Shown: piece by piece, positions 1 through 6,756 of the stretch | Layout of the letters: each line of letters opens with the position of its first letter | How positions within the stretch are numbered: the stretch's first letter is position 1 | Assembly (NCBI GenBank): GCA_025924845.1 | Contig: JAICHN010000200.1 | Coordinates: 1 to 9,148, forward strand | From: Chloroflexota bacterium | Lineage (GTDB): Bacteria; Chloroflexota; UBA5177; JANWHV01 | DNA: 9,148 nt | Reading direction: 5' to 3' | Program-made: the position numbers and the translations under genes | Notes under the pieces: generated by a model | Databases searched by the model: none | Told to the model about the DNA's origin: nothing | The model's input: only the letters and a program-made list of their open reading frames with translations

Positions 1-460
1 CCACGACCACGTTCATGCCTAGCGTCATGATGATTGGCGAAATGCCCAGGACCGCGATGCCGATGCCGTTTAGTAAACCGACCAGCACACCCAGCAAGAT
101 GAGCACCGGAATAACCCAGATCAGGGGGCCGTTCTGTCCGCCGCTCAGAATAGTCAGGACGATGCCAGAGGCGCAGAGCACGTAGGGAATCGAAAGGTCC
201 ACGCCGCCGCCGATGATCACGAAGGTCTGGCCCAAACCAACGATGCCGATGAACGACGACTCGATCAGTAACTCTTTGATGTGCGTGGGCGAGGCAAAGC
301 CGGGTGTAAAGGCGGTAGTGATCAAAAACATGGCAATGGCAATGGCGTAGGCAAGCACGATCGACCGGTGGCGACCGTTGATCCCGGCCCAGGTATTTCG
401 GGCAAGGTTGGCCGGTGCGGAAGCAGTCGGCCCGACCGGCGGGCTCGGCATGGTGCTCAT
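1..460 (-). CDS. CUT2-family sugar ABC transporter permease (second permease, 3' end cut by window)
   Basis: Integral membrane subunit of a ribose/xylose/galactofuranose-type (CUT2) importer; it would pair with the permease just upstream to form the sugar channel in the cytoplasmic membrane. I translated 153 residues from the ATG at 458-460; the reading frame stays open to position 1, so the C-terminal half is outside the window. A hydrophilic, Pro/Ala-rich N-terminus (about 30 residues) precedes a first membrane segment (about 34-50). The family hallmark GQTFVIIGGGVDLS lies at about 77-90, followed by hydrophobic segments at about 92-105 and 113-135. The start ATG overlaps the upstream permease stop (ATGA), which implies translational coupling; the ribosome site itself is weak. 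Substrate cannot be read from sequence. Two different permeases in a row recall the YtfT/YjfF arrangement, but that is analogy only. Confidence 0.9.
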   Translation of the reverse strand, partial: MSTMPSPPVGPTASAPANLARNTWAGINGRHRSIVLAYAIAIAMFLITTAFTPGFASPTHIKELLIESSFIGIVGLGQTFVIIGGGVDLSIPYVLCASGIVLTILSGGQNGPLIWVIPVLILLGVLVGLLNGIGIAVLGISPIIMTLGMNVVV

Positions 461-1521
461 ACGACGCTCTGCCGGCGGACTAGAAAGGCGGCCAGCACGT
501 TGAGCAGGACGGCGAAGATCAGGAGGACGCCTTCAACCAGTGACTGCCAGTTGCTGTCTATGCCATAGATAAAGATCATGCTGGCAATCAGGGTAGGAAT
601 ATAGGCCCCGGCAATGGTGCCGCCAAATCCGCCTCGCCCACCCACCAGCGCCGTTCCGCCCAGCACGACCGCGATCACCGAGGTCAGAATATACTCCGGT
701 CCAACGGTCGGGTTACCGGACTCGGACTGGGTAATATAGTAGAGCGCCGCCAGGCAAGCAATCAGTCCGGCCAGCGCGTAGGTAGTCACGATTGTACGCA
801 CGACCGGCACGCCGGAGAGGAACGCGGCCTCCTGGCTGGAACCCACGGATCTGATTTCGTACCACAAGCGGGTGCGCTTGAAGATCAGCCAGAATATGGC
901 CAAGAGCAGAAGGAGCCAGACCGGCGTACCGATGCCCAACCACAGGCCGTTGCCGAAATTGGACCAGTTAGCCGGTACGCTGCCGCCGTTGGTCGGCAGC
1001 ACCCAGAGGGCCGCGCCGCCAAATACCGACGAGGTGGCCAGGGTGACGATAAACGGTTGCATACCGGTGACTCCGATCAGAAAGCCGTTGATCGCGCCCG
1101 CGACGGTTGATCCGATAATCAGCGCGGCCATGACCAGCCACATCTGAGTGCCGCCGTCGCCGAAGTGGAGCGCGGCCAGGGCGGTGACCAAACTCAGCAA
1201 GCCGCCGCCGGAAAGGTCGATCCCGCCGGAAACGATGACCAACGTCTGGCCGAAGGAGATCAAGATCAAGATCAGGGTCTCGCCGGTAAAGATATTCAAT
1301 TCGTTGATGGTGTACACGCCCGCTTGTTTCGAGCCGTAGAGGAGCACCAGAACAGCCAGAATTATCCAGGGCGTGAGGGCGAGGACGGCGCCGCTTCGCA
1401 ACCAGTCGGCGAGAGTGCCGCCAATGCCGGCGCCGCGCGATGGGTTTACTCCCGCCGCAGGCGGCGGGTCACCGGGCGCCCGATGCAACATCGCGTCGAT
1501 CGGCGGATCAGCCGAATTCAT
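457..1521 (-). CDS. CUT2-family sugar ABC transporter permease (RbsC-like)
   Basis: Membrane-spanning permease of a CUT2 sugar importer (BPD_transp_2 family), 354 residues, close to the usual 320-350. About 45 hydrophilic, Pro/Gly-rich residues precede the first membrane helix (about 46-62). The family motif GQTLVIVSGGIDLSGGG is at 91-107. A late cytoplasmic loop and helix carries SVIAVVLGGTALVGGRGGFGG (281-301, split here by description: IAVVLGG then GGRGG), the segment that contacts the ATPase in this family, and further helices follow to about 346. The ATG (1519-1521) overlaps the stop of the upstream ATPase gene as ATGA, and its own stop overlaps the next permease the same way, so the three genes form one tightly coupled operon. 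A GGAG sits about 8 bases before the start. No frame disruption is seen, which argues that the operon is under selection. Confidence 0.93.
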   Translation of the reverse strand: MNSADPPIDAMLHRAPGDPPPAAGVNPSRGAGIGGTLADWLRSGAVLALTPWIILAVLVLLYGSKQAGVYTINELNIFTGETLILILISFGQTLVIVSGGIDLSGGGLLSLVTALAALHFGDGGTQMWLVMAALIIGSTVAGAINGFLIGVTGMQPFIVTLATSSVFGGAALWVLPTNGGSVPANWSNFGNGLWLGIGTPVWLLLLLAIFWLIFKRTRLWYEIRSVGSSQEAAFLSGVPVVRTIVTTYALAGLIACLAALYYITQSESGNPTVGPEYILTSVIAVVLGGTALVGGRGGFGGTIAGAYIPTLIASMIFIYGIDSNWQSLVEGVLLIFAVLLNVLAAFLVRRQSVV

Positions 1522-3060
1522 ACGAGGACTCCGGTCTCGGTAGCCGAGACAATGGAGGCGCGCAGGATATGCTCCTCGGTCATCGCCTCTCCCTCGAGGG
1601 TCGCCGTGACTGTCCCGTCACTCAGCACCATGATGCGGTCGGCCACGTGGATCAATTCTTGCATATCGGCGGAGTAAAAGAGGATCGCGTAGCCGCGTGC
1701 CGCCAGATCGCGCATGAGTTGGAAGATATCGGCCTTGGTGCCGACATCCACGCCCCGCGTAAGGTCATAGAGCAGCAGAATATGTGCTCTGGTCTGGAGC
1801 AACTTGGCGATCACGACCTTTTGCTGGTTACCTCCCGAGAGGCTGCCCACCGGTTGATCCATGTTCCGTGCCACGACATTGAGTTGTCGCATCGCGCCGG
1901 CCGCCAGGGTCCGTTCCGCCCCTCGGTCGAGAAAGCCGAAGTGTGAAATCCGCGACAGAATCGGCAGCACGATATTCTCGCGAATCGGTTTGGGCAGCAG
2001 TAAACCCTGGTTCTTTCGATCTTCGGGCACCAGCGCCAAACCGATCCCGGCGGCGAGCGCATCGCGTGGATTGGCGATCCGCACCCGGCGACCATTCACC
2101 TCGATGGTGCCCTGGGCATGGTGTATGCCGTAAAGAGCCAGCACTAATTCGGCTTGTCCCTGGCCCTGCAGCCCGCCGACGCCTAATATCTCACCTTCAT
2201 GGAGATCGAATGAGACATTGCGCAAGCGAACGCCGTGCCGAAGGTCGCGCACCGAGAGAAGAACACGATCCGTGATCGTCGATGCGCGGTCAGGGTAGAG
2301 TCGGTCGCGGACCCGGCCGAGCATCATGCCGACGATCTGGTCGTCGTCCAGTTCGCGCATCGGGCGGGTTCCCACGTGCTTCCCATTGCGGAAGACGGTA
2401 CAGGAATCGGCAACCTCGCGCACTTCGGCCAGGCGGTGAGAAATATAGATCACCGTCACACCGTTGCTCGCCAGCCTTTTGCACAGACGGAGCAGCCATG
2501 CCACTTCCGGCGGCGACAAAGCCGAGGTCGCCTCGTCGAGGATCAGGATACGCGGACGCTGTGAAATAGTCTTCGCAATCTCTATCAACTGTCGTTCGGC
2601 AACCGGCAAACCACGCACGATCCGGTTCGGATCGACTGCCGGCAGTTCCAGTTCCTCAAACAGCTCCCGCGCGCGCCGACGCAGGGTGGAGGCCGAGATC
2701 GTGTGAAGGATGGTCCGATCTTCGCGTCGGAACCAGACATTCTGGGCCACGGTGAGGTCTGGGATGAGCGACAGTTCCTGAAACACGGCGCCTATGCCGG
2801 CAGCCCAGGCCGCGCGGGTTGTGAATGGTGACCGGCTTCCTCGACAGAGCGATCGCGCCGGAATCGCCGCGCACCGCACCGGTCAGCACCCTGATCAGCG
2901 TGCTTTTACCGGCCCCATTCTCACCGAGGAGCGCGTGGACCTCGCCGGGATACGCCGTGAAGTCGACCTTGTCGAGCGCGACAATGCCGCCGAATGCCTT
3001 GCTAAGGCCAACAACCTGTAGGGCGGGCATCCCGCCAGGGCCAGGCACGGATTGCATCAT
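1518..3060 (-). CDS. CUT2-family sugar ABC transporter ATP-binding protein (RbsA-like), frameshifted
   Basis: Energising subunit of the importer with two fused nucleotide-binding domains. The N-terminal part (3060 to 2812) reads in one frame and carries Walker A GENGAGKST (residues 46-54). The rest (2810 to 1518) reads in another frame and carries, in repaired numbering, the NBD1 signature region PVAERQLIEIAK (about 153-164), Walker B ILILDE (172-177) and the H-loop ISHRL (His 209). NBD2 has the degenerate P-loop GGLQGQGQ usual in this family, LSGGNQQ (408-414) and an odd Walker B, LLLYDLTRG. Repairing the shift gives about 514 residues, the normal RbsA length. I chose the ATG at 3060; 3057, 3030 and a GTG at 3093 are alternatives with no decisive ribosome site. 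Whether the shift is a true mutation or a sequencing error cannot be settled here; both downstream permeases are intact and coupled to it. As read, it would yield a truncated, inactive product. Confidence 0.85.
2807..2820 (-). other. Frameshift point in the ABC ATPase gene
   Basis: Read on the minus strand, the upstream frame gives ...IHNPR and then nonsense (GLGCRHRRR), while the other frame gives AWAAGIGAVFQEL, the expected continuation. The switch needs two added bases or one removed base. The protein's own second half contains the paralogous stretch ANPRDALAAGIG, so NBD1 most likely read NPRDAWAAGIG. Restoring a GAC codon means two bases (AC) are missing after G2811. The local sequence is a short CG-alternating run (CCGCGCGGCC), a context prone to slippage or sequencing error. 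Confidence 0.8.
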
Positions 3061-3134
3061 GACGTTCCCGCTCACCGCCCGGCGCCACCGCACGGGACCT
3101 GCTCGACGCCCCGGCCATCTGGAGCGTCACGAAG

Positions 3135-3164
3135 AGTATAGTTTTGTGCCCAGGTGTCCGTCAA
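3135..3164 (-). promoter_or_regulatory. Sigma70-type promoter for the sugar ABC operon
   Basis: On the minus strand, a -35 TTGACG (3159-3164), an 18-base spacer and a -10 TATACT (3135-3140) match the housekeeping consensus at 5/6 and 5/6. Transcription would begin near 3128, giving a leader of roughly 70 bases before the ATPase ATG at 3060. It lies between the small coiled-coil gene and the ATPase gene, so the importer operon can be transcribed apart from the sensor-GGDEF gene upstream. Confidence 0.6.
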
Positions 3165-3175
3165 CAGTATACGGA
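3157..3175. promoter_or_regulatory. Possible operator dyad overlapping the ABC operon -35
   Basis: An inverted repeat TCCGT-(9 bases)-ACGGA overlaps the -35 box of the ABC operon promoter. Its position would allow a regulator to block RNA polymerase. The arms are only 5 bp, so chance is a real possibility, and no DNA-binding regulator gene is visible in the window (the neighbouring LacI-type sensor has no helix-turn-helix). Confidence 0.25.
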
Positions 3176-3209
3176 GGTCCATGGTCGCGAACAGGCGTCG
3201 TTCCGCTCG

Positions 3210-3416
3210 TTATTCGAGTTCCTCAGCCTCCATGGCGCCGGCCTCTTTCGCTTCCAGGTGATCGACGCGCTGTTGAAGGTCGATGACGGCCTCACTCAGA
3301 ATGCGAATGGCCTGGGCAAGGTACTGTCTGCCTTGCAGCTCCTCATCGGTTACCTCTACCCGAAGATCATTGATCAGCAGCTGGAGGTCATTGATTTGCT
3401 CTTGAAAGTCAGGCAT
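3210..3416 (-). CDS. Small acidic coiled-coil protein, unknown function
   Basis: A 68-residue protein rich in Glu, Asp, Gln and Leu/Ile (for example FQEQINDLQLLINDLRVEV and AVIDLQQRVDHLEAKEA) with heptad-like spacing of hydrophobic residues over about residues 4-58, so probably a soluble helical coiled coil that forms oligomers. It has no signal peptide, membrane helix or cysteine. I chose the ATG at 3416 because a GGAGG sits 5 bases upstream, within the spacer after the GGDEF gene; a GTG at 3428 would place that ribosome site inside the gene. It starts 14 bases after the stop of the sensor-GGDEF gene and is probably cotranscribed with it. I do not recognise a family. It may be a partner of the GGDEF protein, but that is inferred only from linkage. 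Confidence 0.7.
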   Translation of the reverse strand: MPDFQEQINDLQLLINDLRVEVTDEELQGRQYLAQAIRILSEAVIDLQQRVDHLEAKEAGAMEAEELE

Positions 3417-3430
3417 TGCCGCCTCCACTC

Positions 3431-5647
3431 TTATGATGCATGCTTCTCGTTGTACATCGCATGGTCCGCGTATTCAAATAAAGCGCCATAGGTCTCGCCG
3501 TTGGTAGGGAAGATGGCGATGCCGATACTCACCGTAATCTGGATAGTGCCCTGCTCAAGCTGGATGGGATCCATCAGGGCAGCGCGGATTCGGTCCGCCA
3601 CATCCTCGGCGCCCGCGTTGCTTGTACCGTGAACCAGGATGGCAAACTCATCGCCCCCCAGGCGGGCCACGGTGTCCGAGTCGCGCAACACTGCCCGGGC
3701 TCGTTGTGCCACGAGTTGCAGGAGGTGGTCGCCCGCGGCATGGCCAAGGGTATCATTGACCGACTTGAACTTGTTGAAGTCCAGCAACATCATGGCGAAC
3801 GGAGTGCGATACCTGCGGCCGAGCGACAGCAGCTGTTCCATGCGATCGTAGAATAGGGCTCGATTCGGCAATCCGGTCAACACATCGTGGTGCGCCAGGA
3901 GGACAAGTTGCTTTTCGCTCTGGCGAAGTGATTCGAGGAGGCGCTCGCGCTCGAGCGCCGCGATCAGCAGCACCGCCCATTGCCACACCGTGTCGGCGGC
4001 GGCGGTGCCCTGCGTCTCAAGGGGCGTCATAATCGCCAGGACACCCCAGTCGCGCGTGGCGGTCTGCAAGGGAATGACTATGACGCTCTGCCGGTCATCG
4101 GCCTGCCGTGCCGGTTCGAACAGCTCCAGGGGAGGGAACTCCTCCGGACGATAGGCAGCGGCGGGCGTGAAGTCGAGTTGGGGACTACGGGTGTACACGC
4201 TGGAGATGATCAGTTCGCCTCCGGCCACGTCGTCGCGCCAGAGCCCCAGGCATGCCGCCTGGGCCGCAGTGACGCGTAGCCAACTCAGATCGCGCGGGCT
4301 GCCGTCGTTCTGCTCCAGTAAGGTCTTGCTCGCATTGTAGCTCTGATGCTTGGTGGCCTCGGACTCAAAGCCGCGGGCCACGGACGGGTAGCGCACGGCA
4401 TAGATCAGTTCAACGCGCATTTCATTAAGCAGCACCTCGATGGCGGCTCGCGTCTCGGCCCGCTTGGCGGGCGATGATTCACACTGATCCCGTATGTAGT
4501 CCAGCATTCGGCCAAAGGCCCGGCTTACCTGTTCGATCGTCGCCGCCCCGGCAACGATGTGGCGCCAAGCAGGCGCCAGCGCACCAGGAGTGGGCAGTGG
4601 TTCGCCGCGTACTACACCGATTGATGCCGTAACAATCCGCGCCACGGCATCGTTTACGGCGGGCGATTCCTCCGCCGGTCCTTCAGCGGCGCCACTGACA
4701 TCTACCGTCATGGCGCGGATCAGGGCGTTCATGGAGTCATCACGCGACGTGGCAGGGTCCGGCGGATCCGGCGTCTCGATGAGGCCCGACCAGCAACCGC
4801 AGGACTGCCGGTAGATAACCCTGGCGGGCACCAATACTGTTGGGGTTGGGTTTGAGTCCCCGGTGAGTCGCGCCAGGAGGGTTTCGGCCGCGACCGCGCC
4901 CACGTCTTCCGGCTTCATCTGGACCGTGGTCAGGGCAGGGGTGTACAGGGCATTGGTTGGAGAATCATCGTAGGAGACGATAGCCAGGTCGGCCGGAACC
5001 CGGTAACCGGCTTCCTGAACCTTCGTCATCAGCGCCAGGGCGTTGTCGTCCGTGGCCACGCACACCGCCGTGCAGGGCATTCCGGCCGCCAACATGGCCC
5101 CGGCGGCGATGATCCCGCCTACGTCGAGATTATTCGGCGCCTCGAACAGCAAGGCGGGATCCGGCTGTAGCCCGGCCGCGCGCAGCGCATCCTGATACGC
5201 CAGGTATCGTTCGTGCCCGTCGTGATTGGCGAGACAGCCCATAAAGGCGATCCGAGTATGGCCGTGACCGGTGAGGTGCTGAACAAGTTCAATGATGCCG
5301 GAGCGGTTGTCCGGAAGCACGGCTGGAATGCCGAGGTCAGGGTAGTGGGTGCTGACGGAGACGATAGGCTTCCCGGTATCCTGGATACCGAGCAGATCCT
5401 CGCGCCGCACGGCGTCGAGGATGAGGATAAAACCTTCGATGCTGTCCCAGGAGTAAGGGACATAGCGATTTGGTTCGAAGCCCAGAACCGGATCTTGCCA
5501 GAGTTGAAGGGTTCTTACCCCCACGACTCGGCCCCGGTGTTCCGCCACGACGCGCTGGATTCCCGAGACAACGCCGCCACAATACTCGCCGCCGAGCACC
5601 AGGCTGAGGACCCCGATCGTTGGTCCGCTCGATGTCGCGTTCCGCAT
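3431..5647 (-). CDS. LacI-type sugar-sensor / GAF-like / GGDEF diguanylate cyclase
   Basis: A 738-residue protein with no signal peptide or clear membrane helix, so cytoplasmic. Residues about 9-285 are a LacI-type periplasmic-binding-like fold (start TIGVLSLVLGG; PDNRSGI at 112-118; GHGHTRIAFMG at 127-137; LYTPALTTVQM near 234-244), but the LacI DNA-binding helix-turn-helix is absent. A variable linker and helical segment (about 290-440) leads to a GAF-like region (about 445-570), then a GGDEF domain (about 580-738). The domain has DVLTGLPNR (588-596), the metal-ligand Asp623 in LLDFNKF, NDTLGH (631-636), an intact GGDEF (664-668) and the product-inhibition RxxD as RDSD (655-658). It should therefore make c-di-GMP from two GTP and be feedback-inhibited, with a sugar-like ligand as likely input. 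The ATG has GGGAAGG about 6 bases upstream. It sits directly upstream of a sugar importer operon. The ligand is unknown. Confidence 0.92.
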   Translation of the reverse strand: MRNATSSGPTIGVLSLVLGGEYCGGVVSGIQRVVAEHRGRVVGVRTLQLWQDPVLGFEPNRYVPYSWDSIEGFILILDAVRREDLLGIQDTGKPIVSVSTHYPDLGIPAVLPDNRSGIIELVQHLTGHGHTRIAFMGCLANHDGHERYLAYQDALRAAGLQPDPALLFEAPNNLDVGGIIAAGAMLAAGMPCTAVCVATDDNALALMTKVQEAGYRVPADLAIVSYDDSPTNALYTPALTTVQMKPEDVGAVAAETLLARLTGDSNPTPTVLVPARVIYRQSCGCWSGLIETPDPPDPATSRDDSMNALIRAMTVDVSGAAEGPAEESPAVNDAVARIVTASIGVVRGEPLPTPGALAPAWRHIVAGAATIEQVSRAFGRMLDYIRDQCESSPAKRAETRAAIEVLLNEMRVELIYAVRYPSVARGFESEATKHQSYNASKTLLEQNDGSPRDLSWLRVTAAQAACLGLWRDDVAGGELIISSVYTRSPQLDFTPAAAYRPEEFPPLELFEPARQADDRQSVIVIPLQTATRDWGVLAIMTPLETQGTAAADTVWQWAVLLIAALERERLLESLRQSEKQLVLLAHHDVLTGLPNRALFYDRMEQLLSLGRRYRTPFAMMLLDFNKFKSVNDTLGHAAGDHLLQLVAQRARAVLRDSDTVARLGGDEFAILVHGTSNAGAEDVADRIRAALMDPIQLEQGTIQITVSIGIAIFPTNGETYGALFEYADHAMYNEKHAS

Positions 5648-5697
5648 AGTGAGCCTTCCCGGCAGCCAACCACGGCAACGTGTGTAGTAAAGGTAAC

Positions 5698-5703
5698 ACT
5701 ATA
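5698..5703 (-). promoter_or_regulatory. Possible -10 element of the sensor-GGDEF gene
   Basis: TATAGT on the minus strand within a TATATA-like stretch lies about 50 bases before the ATG at 5647. I find no good -35 at 16-18 bases; the best partner matches only about half the consensus. It is kept as the only AT-rich candidate in this GC-rich gap. Confidence 0.25.
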
Positions 5704-5817
5704 TAGGCTCGGTTAGCGCGCCGTCCGATCTGGAGGCATTCCTTGTGGCCGATCTCAGCCGGCAAGGATACCTCTTCCGAGTGACATCCTACTCTAAATG
5801 GGGCGATCGACGCGGTA

Positions 5818-5851
5818 CCTGCATGGGGGCGGGGGGATCCCCCCGCGCAGG
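5818..5851. repeat. G/C palindrome with outer matching arms
   Basis: Positions 5829-5846 are an 18-bp perfect palindrome (GCGGGGGG, AT dyad, CCCCCCGC; contains a GGATCC core). Outside it, CCTGC (5818-5822) can pair with GCAGG (5847-5851), leaving a 6-base bulge on one side. Directly after follows a smaller dyad, GGGATGTCCC (5851-5860). It lies in the divergent gap between the sensor-GGDEF gene and the CxxC-protein gene, 70-100 bases before the latter. It has no T-run, so it is not an obvious intrinsic terminator; a protein-binding site or cruciform is possible. Confidence 0.6.
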
Positions 5852-5929
5852 GGATGTCCCACGCTCGAATATCCTCCATTATGGCGGTAGGGAATGATCA
5901 GGTAGAGCGGAAAGGAGGGGGGCCGGCAA

Positions 5930-6142
5930 ATGTTTACTTGTCAGTGTGACCGGTGCGGCGCGGCGATCACCGACATCCTGTACCGCATCATACCGAGGGT
6001 TCATCGCTTCCAGGTCATCGCGGATGAGCCGTACTTGCATCCGGTTGACGAAACGACCCGGACCACCGACCTTTGCACCGCGTGCTACCACGAATATCAG
6101 CGGTTCAGCGCGCCGCTGCCGCGTCCTGACGCCAAAACATAA
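5930..6142 (+). CDS. Small CxxC (zinc-ribbon-like) protein, unknown function
   Basis: A 70-residue protein with Cys4, Cys6 and Cys9 (CQCDRC) near the N-terminus and Cys49/Cys52 (CTAC) near the C-terminus. Two CxxC pairs some 40 residues apart suit one zinc site of the zinc-ribbon kind; the extra Cys4 is unpaired in that scheme. A strong AAAGGAGG (5911-5918) lies 11 bases before the ATG, somewhat far but the best in the area. The gene is transcribed away from the sensor-GGDEF gene and ends 21 bases before the convergent stop of the UspA-like gene; I see no clear terminator between them. Small zinc ribbons of this type often bind nucleic acid or protein, but no specific role can be assigned. 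An open frame on the opposite strand (5879-6091) has no such motifs and is less credible. Confidence 0.6.
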   Translation: MFTCQCDRCGAAITDILYRIIPRVHRFQVIADEPYLHPVDETTRTTDLCTACYHEYQRFSAPLPRPDAKT

Positions 6143-6163
6143 TGGCCAACAGATACACGGCGC

Positions 6164-6661
6164 CTAGATTAAGGGCGGCTCATCCTCTTGCTTGGCGGCC
6201 TGCAATGGGGCGAGGAAGATGGGGACGCGCCCGTGCCGCTGAATGTGGCTGCGCACGTCGGGGTGGGCCAGCCGCCCGAACGCATGAGGGCGTCGCGCGC
6301 CAAGCACAAGGCCAATTACTCCCGCTTGAGCGGCGCACTCGGAGAGGGCCGTGCCCGGCGGACCATCCACCGCTTTGCTCTTTATAGTGGGCACCGGTGT
6401 GCTCAGGGCGGCAAACTCGGCGCGGAGCGCGGCCTCGGCAAGCACCAAGACCATGCCGCCTTCCTCGGCCGTCTCCGCCATAGTCGTGGCCGGGATGGCA
6501 AGGGCATACATACCGCTCAGCATGGTGTGCTCGTCCAGGACGTGCAGAAGCACCACCTCCGTGGCGTGCTGCTCAATGGCGATGTGGGCGGCCTGAGCGG
6601 CGACCACGCTTGCCGTGCCGAGGTCCTCGACGCCCACGATGAGAATCCGCGGTTCCGGCAT
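6164..6661 (-). CDS. UspA-like universal stress family protein, atypical nucleotide site
   Basis: A 165-residue cytoplasmic protein with the alpha/beta Usp layout: first strand RILIVGVED (5-13), a second strand EVVLLHVLDE (35-44), an AEAALRAEF helix (76-83) and late strands GVIGLVLGARR (114-124) and VPIFLAP (146-152). The length is normal for a single Usp domain. ATP-binding members carry Gx2Gx9G(S/T); here only Gly121 of that pattern is in place and HP (133-134) stands where GS would be, so ATP binding is doubtful. The ATG at 6661 has an excellent AAAGGAGG 7 bases upstream; the frame stays open further upstream, but that extension is a shadow of the glycosyltransferase gene. It lies 95 bases downstream of the GT87 gene, with a TATACT (6689-6694) that could be a -10 but has no good -35. 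Confidence 0.82.
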   Translation of the reverse strand: MPEPRILIVGVEDLGTASVVAAQAAHIAIEQHATEVVLLHVLDEHTMLSGMYALAIPATTMAETAEEGGMVLVLAEAALRAEFAALSTPVPTIKSKAVDGPPGTALSECAAQAGVIGLVLGARRPHAFGRLAHPDVRSHIQRHGRVPIFLAPLQAAKQEDEPPLI

Positions 6662-6756
6662 TCGACATCCTCCTTTGTCTGCTACCTGAGTATACCCACT
6701 TGAGCCGGCAGGCCCATCTCCCGCATGTGATTGATCGAAACCGATACCGTCCCGCG

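Noticed and set aside
2656..2811. Tail of the N-terminal ATPase frame after the frameshift (GLGCRHRRR onward).
   Set aside because: The text is Arg/Pro/His-rich out-of-frame translation, while the other frame carries the true family sequence.
3417..3428. GTG start at 3428 for the coiled-coil protein.
   Set aside because: It would bury the GGAGG ribosome site within the gene; ATG at 3416 is correctly spaced from it.
5879..6091. Minus-strand open frame opposite the CxxC-protein gene.
   Set aside because: It has no motif and no good ribosome site; the plus-strand frame has paired CxxC motifs and AAAGGAGG.
6143..6163. Terminator between the convergent CxxC-protein and UspA-like genes.
   Set aside because: Only a GGCGCC palindrome is present, with no extended stem or T-run on either strand.
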